A DNA stretch of 64,000 bases from Burkholderia sp. 9120. Lineage in GTDB: Bacteria; Pseudomonadota; Gammaproteobacteria; Burkholderiales; Burkholderiaceae. Location: positions 2,604,001 through 2,668,000 of the forward strand of contig NZ_JQNA01000002.1 in NCBI RefSeq assembly GCF_000745015.1. Reading direction: 5' to 3'. A model generated the notes under the pieces. That model had not been told where the DNA came from and made no database searches. It saw only the letters and a program-made list of their open reading frames with translations. The position numbers and the translations under genes were made by a program. This document shows positions 17,911-25,448 of this stretch, one piece after another. How positions within the stretch are numbered: the first letter of the stretch is position 1; each line of letters opens with the position of its first letter.

Positions 17911-18665
17911 ATACGATTGCCGAGCGCGAAAGCCTCGAAGTAAGCGGCACCGCGGACGCCGTGCCCGCGCTGGAGATTGCGGGTTTGCAGGCGTGGTATG
18001 GCGAGTCGCACATTCTGCATGGCGTCGATCTGACGGTGAATCGCGGCGAAGTCGTCACGCTGCTCGGCCGCAATGGCGCGGGCCGCACTACCACGCTGCG
18101 CGCGATCATGGGTTTGACGGGCCGGCGCACGGGCTCGATCCGGATCGGCGGTCGCGAAACCATCAACATGCCCACGCATCGCATCGCGCACTGCGGCATT
18201 GGTTACTGCCCCGAAGAGCGCGGGATTTTCTCGAGCCTTTCGTGCGAGGAAAATCTGCTGCTGCCGCCGCCCGTCGGCGACAAAGCGCACATGATGTCGC
18301 TCGACGAAATCTATTCGATGTTCCCGAATCTGCAGGAACGCCGCATGAGCCAGGGCACGCGGCTCTCGGGCGGCGAGCAGCAGATGCTGGCGGTCGCGCG
18401 CATTCTGCGCACCGGCGCGAGTCTGTTGCTGCTCGACGAGATCTCGGAAGGGCTGGCGCCGGTCATCGTGCAGGCGCTGGCACGCATGATCATCACGCTG
18501 AAAGAGCGGGGCTATACGGTCGTGATGGTCGAACAGAATTTCCGCTTTGCCGCGCCGCTTGCCGATCGCTTCTATGTGATGGAGCACGGCACGATCGTCG
18601 AGCACTTCGGGGCGGGTGAACTCGAAAGCAAGATGCCGGTGCTGCACGATCTACTGGGCGTATAA
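17907..18665 (+). CDS. HAAT-type ABC transporter ATPase (LivF-like) with Arg in Walker A
   Basis: The 252-residue protein is the LivF-like partner: signature LSGGEQQM, Walker B LLLLDEISEGLAP, switch VEQNFRFA. The Walker A loop reads GRNGAGRTTT, with Arg in place of the invariant Lys that contacts ATP phosphates. The codon is CGC at that place, so this is not a borderline reading. Related LivF-like proteins with this change may exist; I cannot check. If the site is degenerate, ATP hydrolysis may rest on the LivG-like subunit. A 25-residue N-terminal extension precedes the ABC domain. Confidence 0.88.
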   Translation: MNTIAERESLEVSGTADAVPALEIAGLQAWYGESHILHGVDLTVNRGEVVTLLGRNGAGRTTTLRAIMGLTGRRTGSIRIGGRETINMPTHRIAHCGIGYCPEERGIFSSLSCEENLLLPPPVGDKAHMMSLDEIYSMFPNLQERRMSQGTRLSGGEQQMLAVARILRTGASLLLLDEISEGLAPVIVQALARMIITLKERGYTVVMVEQNFRFAAPLADRFYVMEHGTIVEHFGAGELESKMPVLHDLLGV

Positions 18666-18716
18666 AAGCCGCCCGATTGCCTCTGATAACCACAAGTGAA
18701 GAAACAGGAGACAGGA

Positions 18717-19931
18717 ATGAAAAAGAACCCACTCGCGCGACTCGCCACCCTTTGCTTCGCGGTCGCCGCCGGCGCCGCTCTGACAATGGGCAGCGCGCAA
18801 GCGGCTGACGACGCGGTGAAGATCGGCTACATCACCGATCTGTCGGGGCTGTATGCGGATATCGACGGCCCGGGCGGACTCGAAGCGATCCGTATGGCGA
18901 TCGCGGACTTCGGCGGCAAGGTCAACGGCAAGCCGATCACGCTGGTCTACGCGGATCACCAGAACAAGGCGGACATCGCCGCATCGCGCGCGCGCGAATG
19001 GTTCGACCGCGACGGCGTCGACATGCTGATCGGCGGCACGAACTCGGCAACGGGTCTGTCGATGAACACGGTCGCGGGCGAGAAGCACAAGGTCTACATC
19101 AACATCGGTGCGGGCGCCGATACGCTGACCAACGAGCAATGCACGCCGTACACGATCCACTACGCGTACGACACGACCGCGCTCGCCAACGGCACGGGTT
19201 CGGCGGTGACGAAGCAGGGCGGCAAGACGTGGTACTTCCTGACCGCCGACTACGCGTTCGGCAAGGCGCTGGAAAAAGCGACCTCGGACGTGGTGAAGGC
19301 GAACGGCGGCCAGGTGCTGGGCGCCGTGCGTGCGCCGCTGTCGGCGTCGGACTTCTCGTCGTTCCTGTTGCAGGCGCAAGCATCGAAGGCGCAGATTCTC
19401 GGCCTCGCGAATGCGGGGGGCGATACGGTCAACTCGATCAAGGCCGCGAAGGAATTCGGCCTGACCAAGACGATGAAGCTGGCCGCGCTGCTGATGTTCA
19501 TCGACGACGTACACAGCCTTGGTCTGGAAACCACGCAAGGTCTGGTGCTGACGGATAGCTGGTACTGGAACAAGGACGCCACCACGCGCAAGTGGGCGCA
19601 GCGCTACTTCGAGAAGACGAAGAAGATGCCGTCGAGCCTGCAGGCCGCCGACTACTCCGCGACCATGACCTACCTGAACGCGGTGAAGGCAGTCGGTTCG
19701 ACCGACACCGACAAGGTGATGGCGCAACTGCGCAAGACCAAGATCGACGACTTCTACGCGAAGGGCTACATCCGTCAGGACGGCAGCATGATCCACGACA
19801 TGTACCTGATGCAGGTGAAGACGCCGGCCGAGTCCAAAGAGCCGTGGGACTACTACAAGATCATGGCGACGATCCCGGGCGAGCAGGCGTTCACGACCAA
19901 GGCGCAAACGCGCTGCGCGTTGTGGAAGTAA
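18717..19931 (+). CDS. HAAT-type periplasmic binding protein, cluster 1
   Basis: The 404-residue product has a signal peptide (MKKNPLARLATLCFAVAAG... to AQA near residue 28) and a type I periplasmic-binding fold (VKIGYITDLSGLYADIDGPGG, DMLIGGTNSATGLSMN). It delivers the ligand to the permeases of cluster 1. GGAG lies 7-10 bases before the ATG at 18717. It is the third gene in the order ATPase-ATPase-binding protein-permease-permease. Ligand unknown. Confidence 0.88.
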   Translation: MKKNPLARLATLCFAVAAGAALTMGSAQAADDAVKIGYITDLSGLYADIDGPGGLEAIRMAIADFGGKVNGKPITLVYADHQNKADIAASRAREWFDRDGVDMLIGGTNSATGLSMNTVAGEKHKVYINIGAGADTLTNEQCTPYTIHYAYDTTALANGTGSAVTKQGGKTWYFLTADYAFGKALEKATSDVVKANGGQVLGAVRAPLSASDFSSFLLQAQASKAQILGLANAGGDTVNSIKAAKEFGLTKTMKLAALLMFIDDVHSLGLETTQGLVLTDSWYWNKDATTRKWAQRYFEKTKKMPSSLQAADYSATMTYLNAVKAVGSTDTDKVMAQLRKTKIDDFYAKGYIRQDGSMIHDMYLMQVKTPAESKEPWDYYKIMATIPGEQAFTTKAQTRCALWK

Positions 19932-20003
19932 GCGCGGGCTGAGGGCCCGACGCTGAAGGTCTGCTAGTCGTCTGTCCGCAGACCGCAAACCGTTTCACAT
20001 GCC

Positions 20004-20040
20004 GCGCGCGTTTCGGCGTTATTGCCGCCGAAACGCGCGC
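20004..20040. repeat. 15-bp perfect hairpin between binding protein and permease
   Basis: Arms 20004-20018 and 20026-20040 pair perfectly around a TTATTGC loop. No T run follows. Position suggests an mRNA-stabilising or partial-termination element that lets the binding protein be made in excess over the permeases. Confidence 0.6.
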
Positions 20041-20099
20041 CGGCCGGATCGTGCGTCACCGATCTCACCTTGGCGATAGCTTCAGGGGTTAAGGCTTCA

Positions 20100-20984
20100 A
20101 TGGAAATCTTTGGCATTCCGCTACCGGCGATGCTGAGCCAGCTGCTGCTGGGGCTCGTGAACGGCTCGTTCTACGCGATTCTGAGTCTCGGGCTCGCGGT
20201 GATCTTCGGCTTGCTCAACGTGATCAACTTCGCGCACGGCGCGTTGTTCATGCTCGGCGCAATGCTCGCGTGGATGGGCTTTTCGTATTTCGGCCTGCCG
20301 TACTGGGTGATGCTGGTGCTCGCGCCGCTGATCGTTGGGCTGTTCGGCATCGCGATCGAACGCACCATGCTGCGCTGGCTCTACAAACTCGATCACGTGT
20401 ATGGGTTGTTGCTGACCTTCGGTCTGACGCTGGTGGTCGAAGGTGTGTTCCGCTCTATTTACGGTTCGTCCGGCCAGCCGTACGACGTGCCGTCGGCATT
20501 GTCCGGCGCGACCAACCTCGGCTTCATGTTCCTGCCGAACTATCGCGCGTGGGTCGTGGTGGCCTCGCTCTCCGTCTGCTTCGCGACGTGGTTCGTGATC
20601 GAGAAGACGCGGCTGGGCGCCTATCTGCGCGCGGGCACGGAGAACCCGAAGCTGGTGGAAGCGTTCGGTATCAACGTGCCGCTGATGGTCACGCTCACCT
20701 ACGGCTTCGGCGTCGCGCTGGCGGCGTTCGCGGGTGTGCTCGCCGCGCCGGTCATTCAGGTTTCGCCGTTGATGGGCCAGCCGATGATCATCACCGTGTT
20801 CGCGGTGGTCGTGATCGGCGGCATGGGCTCGATCATGGGCTCGATTCTCACCGGCCTGATGCTCGGCGTGATCGAAGGACTGACGCGCGTGTTTTACCCG
20901 GAAGCGTCGGCGACCGTCGTCTTCGTGATCATGGCGCTCGTGTTGCTGGTGCGACCGGCGGGTCTCTTCGGCAAGGAAAAATGA
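20100..20984 (+). CDS. HAAT-type ABC permease (LivH-like), cluster 1
   Basis: The 294-residue membrane protein has about 8 hydrophobic segments and the LivH features GLVNGSFYAILSLGLAVIFGLLNVINFAHG near the N-terminus and GVLAAPVIQVSPLMGQP later. It forms half of the membrane channel. The frame is open from 20022, but the ATG at 20100 begins the family-like sequence. The gene overlaps the next permease by 4 bases. Confidence 0.9.
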   Translation: MEIFGIPLPAMLSQLLLGLVNGSFYAILSLGLAVIFGLLNVINFAHGALFMLGAMLAWMGFSYFGLPYWVMLVLAPLIVGLFGIAIERTMLRWLYKLDHVYGLLLTFGLTLVVEGVFRSIYGSSGQPYDVPSALSGATNLGFMFLPNYRAWVVVASLSVCFATWFVIEKTRLGAYLRAGTENPKLVEAFGINVPLMVTLTYGFGVALAAFAGVLAAPVIQVSPLMGQPMIITVFAVVVIGGMGSIMGSILTGLMLGVIEGLTRVFYPEASATVVFVIMALVLLVRPAGLFGKEK

Positions 20985-21955
20985 TGCAGAGAAAAATGCT
21001 CTACGGTCTGCTGCTGATCGTGCTTCTCGCCGTGCCGGTGCTCGGCATCTATCCGCTGTTCGTGATGAAGGTGCTGTGTTTCGCGCTGTTCGCGGCGGCG
21101 TTCAATCTGCTGATCGGGTACACCGGTTTGCTGTCGTTCGGCCACGCGATGTTCCTCGGCTCGGCCGGCTATGTGACGGGGTACGCGATGCAGACGCTCG
21201 GCTTCTCGCCGGAGCTTGGCGTGCTCGCGGGCACCGCGGCGGCCACCTTGCTCGGTTTCGTGGTCGGACTTTTCGCGATTCGCCGTCAAGGCATCTACTT
21301 CGCGATGGTCACGCTGGCGCTCGCGCAGATGGTCTACTTCGTGTTCCTGCAGGCGCCGTTCACGCATGGCGAGGACGGTCTGCAAGGCGTGCCGCGCGGC
21401 AAGCTGTTCGGCCTGCTGGATCTTTCGTCCGACGTGACGTTGTACTTCGTCGTGCTCGCTGTCATGGTGCTGGCCTTCCTGCTGATTGTGCGGATCGTGC
21501 ATTCGCCGTTCGGTCAGGTGCTGGTCGCGATCAAGGAAAACGAACCACGCGCGATCTCGCTCGGCTACGACACGGATCGATTCAAGCTGCTCGCGTTCGT
21601 TCTGTCGGCGGGTCTCGCGGGTCTCGCCGGTTCGCTGAAAGTGCTGGTGCAGGGCTTCGAAACCTTGAGCGACGCGTACTGGACCATGTCCGGCCTCGTG
21701 ATCCTGATGACGCTGGTCGGCGGCATGGGCACGCTGTTCGGGCCGCTGCTCGGCGCGGCGTTGATCGTGGCGCTGGAAGATCGTCTCGGCGACATCGGCA
21801 CGGCGCTCGCGTCGTCGACGGGCATCGACTGGTTCCGCTCGCTGGGCGAGTCGGTCACGATTGTCACCGGTTTGATTTTCATCGCGTGCGTGCTGGCGTT
21901 CCGGCGCGGGATTGTGGGCGAGATCGTCGCGCGAGTGCGGCCGTTGCGCGCGTGA
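20981..21955 (+). CDS. HAAT-type ABC permease (LivM-like), cluster 1
   Basis: The 324-residue permease shows the LivM motifs FNLLIGYTGLLSFGHAMFLGSAGYVTGY and VAIKENEPRAISLGYDT (the coupling-helix region). Two ATGs in tandem, 20981 and 20984, could both start it; the first gives an ATGA overlap with the LivH-like gene. It completes transporter 1. No terminator follows directly. Confidence 0.9.
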   Translation: MMQRKMLYGLLLIVLLAVPVLGIYPLFVMKVLCFALFAAAFNLLIGYTGLLSFGHAMFLGSAGYVTGYAMQTLGFSPELGVLAGTAAATLLGFVVGLFAIRRQGIYFAMVTLALAQMVYFVFLQAPFTHGEDGLQGVPRGKLFGLLDLSSDVTLYFVVLAVMVLAFLLIVRIVHSPFGQVLVAIKENEPRAISLGYDTDRFKLLAFVLSAGLAGLAGSLKVLVQGFETLSDAYWTMSGLVILMTLVGGMGTLFGPLLGAALIVALEDRLGDIGTALASSTGIDWFRSLGESVTIVTGLIFIACVLAFRRGIVGEIVARVRPLRA

Positions 21956-21990
21956 TTCCGATTGGTCTGCGTAACTGCTTCGGCATCCGA

Positions 21991-21996
21991 TATAAT
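21991..21996 (+). promoter_or_regulatory. Possible -10 element before a structured RNA
   Basis: TATAAT is a perfect -10 hexamer 36 bases after the LivM-like stop. No good -35 lies at 17 bases, so promoter strength is uncertain. Confidence 0.4.
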
Positions 21997-22002
21997 CCGC
22001 AG

Positions 22003-22260
22003 GCAGTTGAAATGGCGAGGCGGGCGTTGAAGTCCGCCAGCCATTCGACGCAAGCGGCCAAACCCGCGCAAATGCGCCCCAATTCAGTGCGGCAGTGCAC
22101 CACTAGGGTAATTGCTAGTTGTAGTACACCATGTGCTCGTTTAATCTTCATGCAGTTCTGATGCACCACGAATTTTGCAGGTGGAGAACGAGGAGACAAT
22201 GAGGCACTCAGTGCCCAGACGAAAGCGCTGTTGGATTGATATCCAGCAGCGCTTTTTATT
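22003..22260 (+). ncRNA. Structured RNA candidate (sRNA or leader) ending in an intrinsic terminator
   Basis: The stretch between the two transporter clusters (21956-22486) has no convincing gene. It holds a TATAAT box and then a series of potential hairpins: TGGC-x2-GGCGG paired with CCGCC-x-GCCA near 22010-22045, GCGCAAATGCGC near 22067-22078, an ACTAG/CTAGT stem near 22102-22119, GGCAC-TCA-GTGCC near 22203-22215, and a strong terminator. This would be a transcript of about 250 bases. It may be a free small RNA or a conditional leader of the binding-protein gene at 22487. A start codon with a good ribosome-binding site (GAGGAG before ATG at 22199) lies just ahead of the terminator and could encode a short leader peptide. 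I do not recognise a known RNA family. Confidence 0.4.
22224..22258 (+). terminator. Intrinsic terminator of the structured RNA candidate
   Basis: AGCGCTGTTGGAT (22224-22236) pairs with ATCCAGCAGCGCT (22241-22253) with one G-U pair and a TGAT loop, followed by TTTTATTT. This is a strong rho-independent terminator 230 bases before the next gene. Confidence 0.8.
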
Positions 22261-22486
22261 TGTGCTTTCGGAATGGCACGACACCAATTGCGTGCCAATT
22301 TCCCGGCCCTTTTTTATTCCCTTAGCCATTCCATTTCCGCACGCCGTTTCCCTGCAAAACGCTTGCAGCGCGGGGCTGCGCTCCGCTACACTCGCTATTC
22401 ACCGACCGCTGGGTCGGGATTAAATCCGCAGAATGGAATTCGCGGATTTAACGTCAAATGAATAACGGGGTAGACAGAGGAGCGGG

Positions 22487-23653
22487 ATGAAGTCGGCATT
22501 GCGTTGGATAAGCGCGGCATTAGTCGCCACCGGGGTATCCGCAGCATGGAGCGGTATTGCATTCGCGGACGTGAAAATCGGCGTGACGGTATCGGCAACC
22601 GGCCCGGCTGCGTCACTCGGTATTCCGGAGAAAAACACGATCGCGCTGCTGCCTAAAGAGGTAGCCGGCCAGAAAATCGATTACATCGTGCTCGACGACG
22701 CGACCGACTCGACCCAGGCGGTCAAGAACGCCCGCAAGCTCACCAGCGAAGACCACGTCGACGCGCTGATCGGTTCGACCGTCGTGCCGAATTCGCTCGC
22801 CATGATCGACGTCGCCGCTGAAAGCACCACGCCAATGATCTCCATGGCGGCCGCGGCGAGCATCGTCGAGCCGATGGACGCAAAGCGCGCGTGGGTCTTC
22901 AAGACGCCGCAGAACGATATCCTGATGGCCACCGCGATCGCGCAGCACATGTCGAATCATGGCGTGAAGACGGTCGCGTTCATCGGCTTCTCCGACGCTT
23001 ACGGCGAGAGCTGGTTCAAGGAATTCGGCAAAGCCGCCGAACTCGTCAAAATCAAGATCGTCGCGAACGAACGCTTCGCGCGCAGCGACGCGTCGGTGAC
23101 CGGGCAGGTGCTGAAGATCATGTCGCAGAACCCGGACGCGGTGCTGATCGCGGGGGCGGGTACGCCGGCCGCGTTGCCGCAGAAAACCCTCAAGGAACGC
23201 GGGTACAAGGGCAAGTACTATCAGACGCACGGCGTCGCGAATAACGACTTCCTGCGCGTGTGCGGCAAGGATTGCGAAGGCACGTATCTGCCCGCTGGCC
23301 CGTTGCTGGTCGCCGATCAGTTGCCCGATTCGAATCCGGTGAAGAAGACGGCGCTGACCTATAAACGCGCCTATGAAACCGCTTACGGTGTCGGCTCGGT
23401 GTCGACCTTCGGCGGCCACGCGTGGGACGCCGGTTCGCTGCTGCAACGCGCGATTCCGCTGGCGCTGAAGAAGGGACAGCCGGGCACGCCCGCGTTCCGC
23501 GAGGCGCTGCGTGCGGCGCTTGAAAGCACGAAAGACATGCCCGCGTCGCACGGCATCTTCAACATGAGCGCAAACGACCACTCTGGCCTCGACCAGCGGG
23601 CGCGCGTGATGGTGGAGATTGTCGGCGGCAAGTGGAAGTTGGCCGGCGACTGA
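22487..23653 (+). CDS. HAAT-type periplasmic binding protein, cluster 2, copy A
   Basis: The 388-residue protein has a signal peptide ending AFA (about residue 27) and begins the mature part DVKIGVTVSATGPAASLGIPEKNTIALLPKE. AGAGGAGCGGG precedes the ATG. It is closely similar along its length to the next gene, for example in DHVDALIGSTVVPNSLAM and PDAVLIAGAGTPAALPQKTLKERGYKGK. It would serve the permease and ATPases of cluster 2. A separate strong terminator follows it, so it may also be expressed alone. Confidence 0.88.
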   Translation: MKSALRWISAALVATGVSAAWSGIAFADVKIGVTVSATGPAASLGIPEKNTIALLPKEVAGQKIDYIVLDDATDSTQAVKNARKLTSEDHVDALIGSTVVPNSLAMIDVAAESTTPMISMAAAASIVEPMDAKRAWVFKTPQNDILMATAIAQHMSNHGVKTVAFIGFSDAYGESWFKEFGKAAELVKIKIVANERFARSDASVTGQVLKIMSQNPDAVLIAGAGTPAALPQKTLKERGYKGKYYQTHGVANNDFLRVCGKDCEGTYLPAGPLLVADQLPDSNPVKKTALTYKRAYETAYGVGSVSTFGGHAWDAGSLLQRAIPLALKKGQPGTPAFREALRAALESTKDMPASHGIFNMSANDHSGLDQRARVMVEIVGGKWKLAGD

Positions 23654-23683
23654 GCGAGGGCGAAGCGATACGGAACCCCATTC

Positions 23684-23715
23684 AAAAAGACGCGTGCAGT
23701 TGACGCGTCTTTTTT
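23684..23715 (+). terminator. Intrinsic terminator after binding protein copy A
   Basis: AAAAAGACGCGT and ACGCGTCTTTTTT form a 12-bp stem with a 7-base loop and a T run. Confidence 0.85.
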
Positions 23716-23721
23716 ATTGGC

Positions 23722-23737
23722 CGTTTCACGTGAAGTC
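23722..23737. other. Degenerate parS-like site
   Basis: The site matches the 16-base parS consensus at 12 positions, including an unbroken 12-base GTTTCACGTGAA, with four end mismatches. It is 5.4 kb from the perfect parS before mnmG. Binding by ParB is uncertain. Confidence 0.35.
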
Positions 23738-23835
23738 GCGCGACGTCGCGTGAAAAAGTGTGGTGTCGCGGCTTCAGGACAAACCCGTATTGGGCCCGCA
23801 GCCGCTTGACCGTCGATGATGCAGAACGCAATACT

Positions 23836-23849
23836 ACTAACATGTTAGT
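23836..23849. promoter_or_regulatory. 14-bp perfect palindrome upstream of binding protein copy B
   Basis: ACTAACATGTTAGT is a perfect dyad in the 435-base gap between the two binding-protein genes, about 240 bases before the second start codon. It looks like an operator for an unlinked regulator. Apart from the terminator and parS-like site, nothing else is evident in this gap. Confidence 0.45.
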
Positions 23850-24088
23850 GTTTTGCTCGCGACAAATCGCAGCACTAAATCGCGACGAAGATCGCGAGAA
23901 AATCAGCATGGGAATCGCAGCAGTCCGCAGTCGTGGCACGCAGCAGGGAAGTGGCACCAACGGGGGAGGCAACTCGCGTCGAGCAGGGAAAACCATGCTT
24001 GGCATGCCCGAACCCTATAACTAGATTCAGACACCCGGCCCGTGAGCCGGATTACAGATACGCGCTTCAAAGCGTTTGGAGACTGGCA

Positions 24089-25249
24089 ATGAAAAAGACA
24101 AATCAATGGGTACGTACCGGCATCGCGATGGCGCTCATGTGCGGCGCGGGCGCCGCGTTCGCGCAGGTGAAAATCGGCGTGACGCTGTCCACCACGGGGC
24201 CGGCTGCATCGCTCGGCATTCCCGAGAAGAACACGATCGCGCTGCTGCCCAAGGAGATCGGCGGCAAGACGGTGCAGTACATCGTTCTGGATGACGCGTC
24301 CGACACCGGCAAAGCCGTGCAGAACACGCGCAAGCTGATCGACGAAGACCACGTCGACGCCATCATCGGCTCGACCGTCACGCCGAACTCGCTCGCCATG
24401 CTCGATCCCGCTGCGGAAGGCAAGACGCCGGTGATCTCGCTGGCGGCGTCGGCGGCGATCATTTCGCCGATGGACGCGAAGCGCGCGTGGGCCTTCAAAC
24501 CGCCGCAAAACGATAGCCTGATGGCCGACGCGATCGCCGACTATATGGAACGTCACGGCGTGAAGACGGTGGGTTTCATCGGCTTCGCGGACGCGTATGG
24601 CGACGGTTGGAACAACGTCTTCACGGCGGCCGCCGCGGCACACCATCTGAAGATCGTCTCCAACGAGCGCTTTAACCGTACCGATGCGTCGGTGACCGGT
24701 CAGGTGCTGAAGACCATGGGCGCGAACCCGGACGCGGTGCTGATCGCGGGCGCGGGCACGCCGTCGGCGCTGCCGGCCAAGACGCTCAAGGAGCGCGGCT
24801 ACAAGGGCAAGGTCTATCAGACGCACGGCGTCGCCAACAACGACTTCCTGCGCGTGTGCGGCAAGGATTGCGAAGGCGAATTCCTGCCGGCCGGCCCGAT
24901 CCTGGTTGCCGATCAGTTGCCGGATTCGAATCCGGTGAAGAAGTCGTCGGAAGCTTATAAGACGGCTTACGAGAAGGCCTATGGCGCGGGGTCGGTGGCA
25001 ACCTTCGGCGGTCACGCCTGGGACGCCGGCCAGATGCTGCAAGCGGCGATTCCGGTCGCGTTGAAGACCGCTCAGCCGGGCACGGAAGCGTTCCGCGTGG
25101 CACTGCGCGGCGCGCTGGAAAACATCAAGGAACTGCCGGTGTCGCACGGCATCATGAACACCACGCCGACCGACCACAACGGCCTCGACAAGCGCGCACG
25201 CGTGATCGTGGAGATCGTCGACGGCAAGTGGAAGCTGCAGAACGACTAA
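24089..25249 (+). CDS. HAAT-type periplasmic binding protein, cluster 2, copy B
   Basis: The 386-residue protein is a paralogue of the preceding gene. Its signal peptide ends AFA (about residue 24) before QVKIGVTLSTTGPAASLGIPEKNTIALLPKE. Long stretches are identical or nearly so between the copies, most clearly the C-terminal halves, which points to a tandem duplication. TTTGGAGA lies upstream of the ATG at 24089. The frame is open further upstream but without signal-peptide character. It is separated from the permease gene by a strong hairpin. Confidence 0.88.
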   Translation: MKKTNQWVRTGIAMALMCGAGAAFAQVKIGVTLSTTGPAASLGIPEKNTIALLPKEIGGKTVQYIVLDDASDTGKAVQNTRKLIDEDHVDAIIGSTVTPNSLAMLDPAAEGKTPVISLAASAAIISPMDAKRAWAFKPPQNDSLMADAIADYMERHGVKTVGFIGFADAYGDGWNNVFTAAAAAHHLKIVSNERFNRTDASVTGQVLKTMGANPDAVLIAGAGTPSALPAKTLKERGYKGKVYQTHGVANNDFLRVCGKDCEGEFLPAGPILVADQLPDSNPVKKSSEAYKTAYEKAYGAGSVATFGGHAWDAGQMLQAAIPVALKTAQPGTEAFRVALRGALENIKELPVSHGIMNTTPTDHNGLDKRARVIVEIVDGKWKLQND

Positions 25250-25329
25250 TAACAAAAGCGGTACGCGCCTCTCGCGCAATGTGCGGCCTATGACGCCGCA
25301 TTGCCATTCTGGTCGATGAGAATGGTATC

Positions 25330-25364
25330 GACCGCCGCGCCGTGTCCCGGCGCGGCGGTCGCCT
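25330..25364 (+). terminator. GC-rich hairpin between binding protein B and permease
   Basis: GACCGCCGCGCCG and CGGCGCGGCGGTC form a perfect 13-bp stem with a TGTCC loop, followed within 3 bases by TTTT. It is placed to terminate part of the transcripts before the permease gene. Confidence 0.6.
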
Positions 25365-25448
25365 TTTCAGACTTGCAGGTCGCTGGCCGCTACGGTGCCG
25401 CCACGACTGTTTCCCGGTTTCGATTTCGACGCTTCAGGACGAGGAAGT

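Noticed and set aside
22274..22297. TGGCACG ... CGTGCCA dyad that looks like a sigma-54 promoter (TGGCAC ... TTGC)
   Set aside because: The spacing between GG and GC is three bases too long for sigma-54. It remains a plain 7-bp inverted repeat of unknown meaning.
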